A stretch of 13,668 nt of DNA from contig DAMCAP010000041.1 in assembly GCA_032059445.1 (NCBI GenBank), positions 1-13,668 of the forward strand. The letters are read 5' to 3'. Source of the DNA: DAMCAP01 sp032059445. GTDB lineage: Bacteria; Bacillota; Clostridia; Oscillospirales; Ruminococcaceae. Below, one piece after another: positions 12,352-13,668 of this stretch (position 1 is its first letter; each line of letters opens with the position of its first letter). The position numbers were made by a program, and so were the translations under genes. Under the pieces are notes generated by a model that saw nothing but the letters and a program-made list of their open reading frames with translations, was not told where the DNA came from and ran no database searches.

Positions 12352-12612
12352 CTACTGAGCAGCCTTGGTGAGAATTGCCTCCAATGCCATCGCAAGCTGG
12401 TCAGGGCAGGAGGTGCTCTTAACTCCGCAAGTGGTACCCTTTAGGTCAGTGATCACTTCGCTTGCCTTGCGGCCTTCTACCAGCTTTGAGATTCCGATCA
12501 GATTACCGGGGCAACCCCCAGCGAAATGCACCTTGCTGATCACGCCTTCATCATCTATCTCAATCTCGATTTCTTTTGCACAGATACCTTGTGTCTTAAA
12601 AACATAAACCAT
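12352..12612 (-). CDS. TSCPD domain protein (TIGR03905-like)
   Basis: An 86-residue protein matching the small stand-alone TSCPD family: 'YVFKTQGICAKEIEIEIDDE', 'VHFAGGCPGNLIGISKLVEG', and the name-giving 'CGVKSTSCPDQLAMAL'. Cysteines 11, 34, 62 and 69 are conserved positions and may bind metal. TSCPD domains also occur at the C-terminus of B12-dependent ribonucleotide reductases; the stand-alone form has no settled function. ATG 12612 fits the family N-terminus and has GGTGA upstream. An in-frame ATG at 12627 would add five residues (MNGEK) but has AAGG directly abutting it. It is probably monocistronic. Confidence 0.88.
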   Translation of the reverse strand: MVYVFKTQGICAKEIEIEIDDEGVISKVHFAGGCPGNLIGISKLVEGRKASEVITDLKGTTCGVKSTSCPDQLAMALEAILTKAAQ

Positions 12613-13052
12613 TTTTTCACCATTCATCCTTATATAGTTGATCTTTAATTTTAACTGGATTTACCCCGACTTCACTATGCTGCATTAGCAACCTATTGCC
12701 CTGATAACGCCTCTATAGGCACAATCTGCTGACTCCGCTACTTATATAACTGCCTGAGAGCGTCTATATAAAGTAGCTAAGCTGCTTGATTCTTAGGGGC
12801 ATGTAGGCTGTATCTTGGTCAAGCTCGATAGTCATCTCATAGATGATACATCTACATTTATATATAGGAGCGCAACAAGATAGTATTGCCATAGCGCTAG
12901 ACTTGGCATAAGTAAATTGGGGATAAGATACACCTGTGTTTATTATACCTTTTTTTCAGCAATATTGCAATATTTTTGCATAGTTCACCCATGGTATCAC
13001 ACAGCAGATGCATACGCAAAGAGTTTTGCTATTTTCTATTATTACTTTCTGT
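12613..13052. other. Long intergenic stretch with hairpins and a palindrome
   Basis: No supportable gene on either strand in this part of the 530-base gap before dnaD. TATCTTG (12811-12817) and CAAGATA (12876-12882) could enclose an inner hairpin TCATCT-CAT-AGATGA (12832-12846), a possible structured RNA or leader. AATATTGCAATATT (12961-12974) is a perfect 14-bp palindrome preceded by TTTTTTT, a possible operator for the downstream gene. I match none of these to a known RNA family. Confidence 0.4.
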
Positions 13053-13060
13053 GCTATAAT
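13053..13060 (+). promoter_or_regulatory. Extended -10 promoter of the DnaD-like gene
   Basis: TGCTATAAT (13052-13060) is a TGn-TATAAT extended -10 box, which can work without a good -35; the hexamer 17 bases upstream, TTTTCT, is weak. The start site would be near 13067, giving a leader of about 93 bases. Confidence 0.5.
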
Positions 13061-13159
13061 AACTGCGGGTAGTTTTACGAAGCATAATTCCCTACCTGAT
13101 TGTTACAGCATTTACAATGCATCATTATACAGTATCTATATAGAGAAAGGGGCAAAAAC

Positions 13160-13668
13160 GTGGAGTACAGAATCAAATCAGCAGCTTGGGGCAGCTTTTT
13201 GACCCTACCAGCCAGCCTATTGCAAAATCTCAAAGCCTGTACTGGCAATGCCCTCAAGCTGATCCTACTGATTTTTGCCCAGGGTGAAGCACCTATCGAG
13301 CCGCAAGCTCTGGCAAAAACCCTTGGGATTTCTCACGACGAGGTCTTTGACTGCCTAAATTACTGGGCGAAACAGGGGCTCCTAACCCAGACTGTAGAGG
13401 CAGAAGCCCAGCAGCAAAGTACTGAGCAAAAGCCGATACCGTCGGGTAAAAGGCCGCGATATAGCCGCACCGAGGTGCTCGACCATATCAAATCCAACAA
13501 GAGCCTCTCCGGCTTAGTTACCCACCTGCAAGAGATCAAGGGTGTGCCCTTGACCTCCCTCGATTTGGATTGCGTAGTAGGGATGTATAGCTATTACGGG
13601 CTGACACCCCACTTTATTTCTACAGTGGCGCAGCACTGCACCACCATCGGCAAGCCTCACCTGCCCTA
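13160..13668 (+). CDS. DnaD-like replication initiation protein, partial
   Basis: The first 169 codons of a gene that continues past the window. Residues about 14-77 ('LPASLLQNLKACTGNALKLI', 'PQALAKTLGISHDEVFDCLN', 'YWAKQGLL') form the winged-helix DnaD N-terminal domain of Clostridia. After a Gln/Glu-rich linker (about 78-100), 'RYSRTEVLDHIKSNKSLSGL' onward starts the DnaB_2/DnaD-like C-terminal domain ('YSYYGLTPHFISTVAQHC'). DnaD-type proteins help load the replicative helicase. The start is GTG at 13160, with GAAAGGGG seven bases upstream. In many Clostridia a DnaC-like ATPase follows; that lies outside the window. Confidence 0.82.
   Translation, partial: MEYRIKSAAWGSFLTLPASLLQNLKACTGNALKLILLIFAQGEAPIEPQALAKTLGISHDEVFDCLNYWAKQGLLTQTVEAEAQQQSTEQKPIPSGKRPRYSRTEVLDHIKSNKSLSGLVTHLQEIKGVPLTSLDLDCVVGMYSYYGLTPHFISTVAQHCTTIGKPHLP

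Noticed and set aside
12238..12444. Plus-strand frame with clustered Cys (CRYRCKCC)
   Set aside because: It half overlaps the TSCPD gene in antisense and has no ribosome binding site; the cysteines do not form a known motif.
13008..13202. 64-residue plus-strand frame with a hydrophobic N-terminus
   Set aside because: No ribosome binding site, it spans the predicted dnaD promoter and overlaps the dnaD start.

Overview
The window looks like a chromosome segment from an anaerobic Firmicute of class Clostridia, cut by the right-hand end of an integrated prophage. The Clostridia assignment is inferred from the DUF4364-type protein, the TSCPD-domain protein (TIGR03905-like), a DnaD-like primosome protein, AGGAGG-type ribosome binding sites, and frequent TTG and GTG starts. 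A run of ten N at 8052-8061 shows this is a draft scaffold. Species cannot be read from the sequence.

Left part, about 1-4020: the lysogeny and early-control end of a temperate phage. Leftward from about 1505 lies an early operon: a small Cro-like regulator, a Rha-family regulatory protein, an overlapping helical small protein, an excisionase-like DNA-binding protein, and a small membrane protein cut by the window edge. Rightward run the CI-like repressor (1703-2074), a 41-residue glycine-zipper protein (2481-2606) and a tyrosine integrase (2728-3822). The repressor/Cro intergenic region holds a cluster of TACTGT half-sites. One perfect palindrome fills the spacer of a good leftward promoter. 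The integrase is followed by three direct repeats, a strong hairpin, and the 3' end of a tRNA-Ser(GGA) gene. That is the layout expected for a phage integrated into a tRNA 3' end, so phage DNA lies to the left and host DNA to the right.

Middle part, about 4020-8100: host genes. They are tRNA-Ser with a consensus promoter, a 68-residue acidic helical protein, a bacteriohemerythrin followed closely by a class I SAM methyltransferase (probable two-gene operon), a zinc-ribbon/membrane/FxLYD-like protein with its own promoter and terminator, and a single-domain cupin whose first metal motif looks degenerate. After the cupin comes a non-coding tandem array of eight 28-bp units, then the N gap and a 13-bp perfect-stem terminator.

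Right part, about 8100-13668: more GC-rich host DNA, mostly on the minus strand. It carries a ROK-family kinase-like protein with an uncharacterised N-terminal half-domain and a PIG-L/LmbE deacetylase, which suggests handling of an amino sugar or glycoconjugate. Next are a DUF4364-type winged-helix protein with an unrecognised gene just upstream, a TSCPD-domain protein, and on the plus strand the start of a DnaD-like replication protein that runs off the window. Several intergenic stretches of 300-550 bases have no supportable gene. I did not find CRISPR arrays, rRNA, transposases or a recognisable defence or secretion system. The least explained items are the antisense promoter and small reading frame at the end of the repressor, the 28-bp array, and the ROK N-terminal domain.
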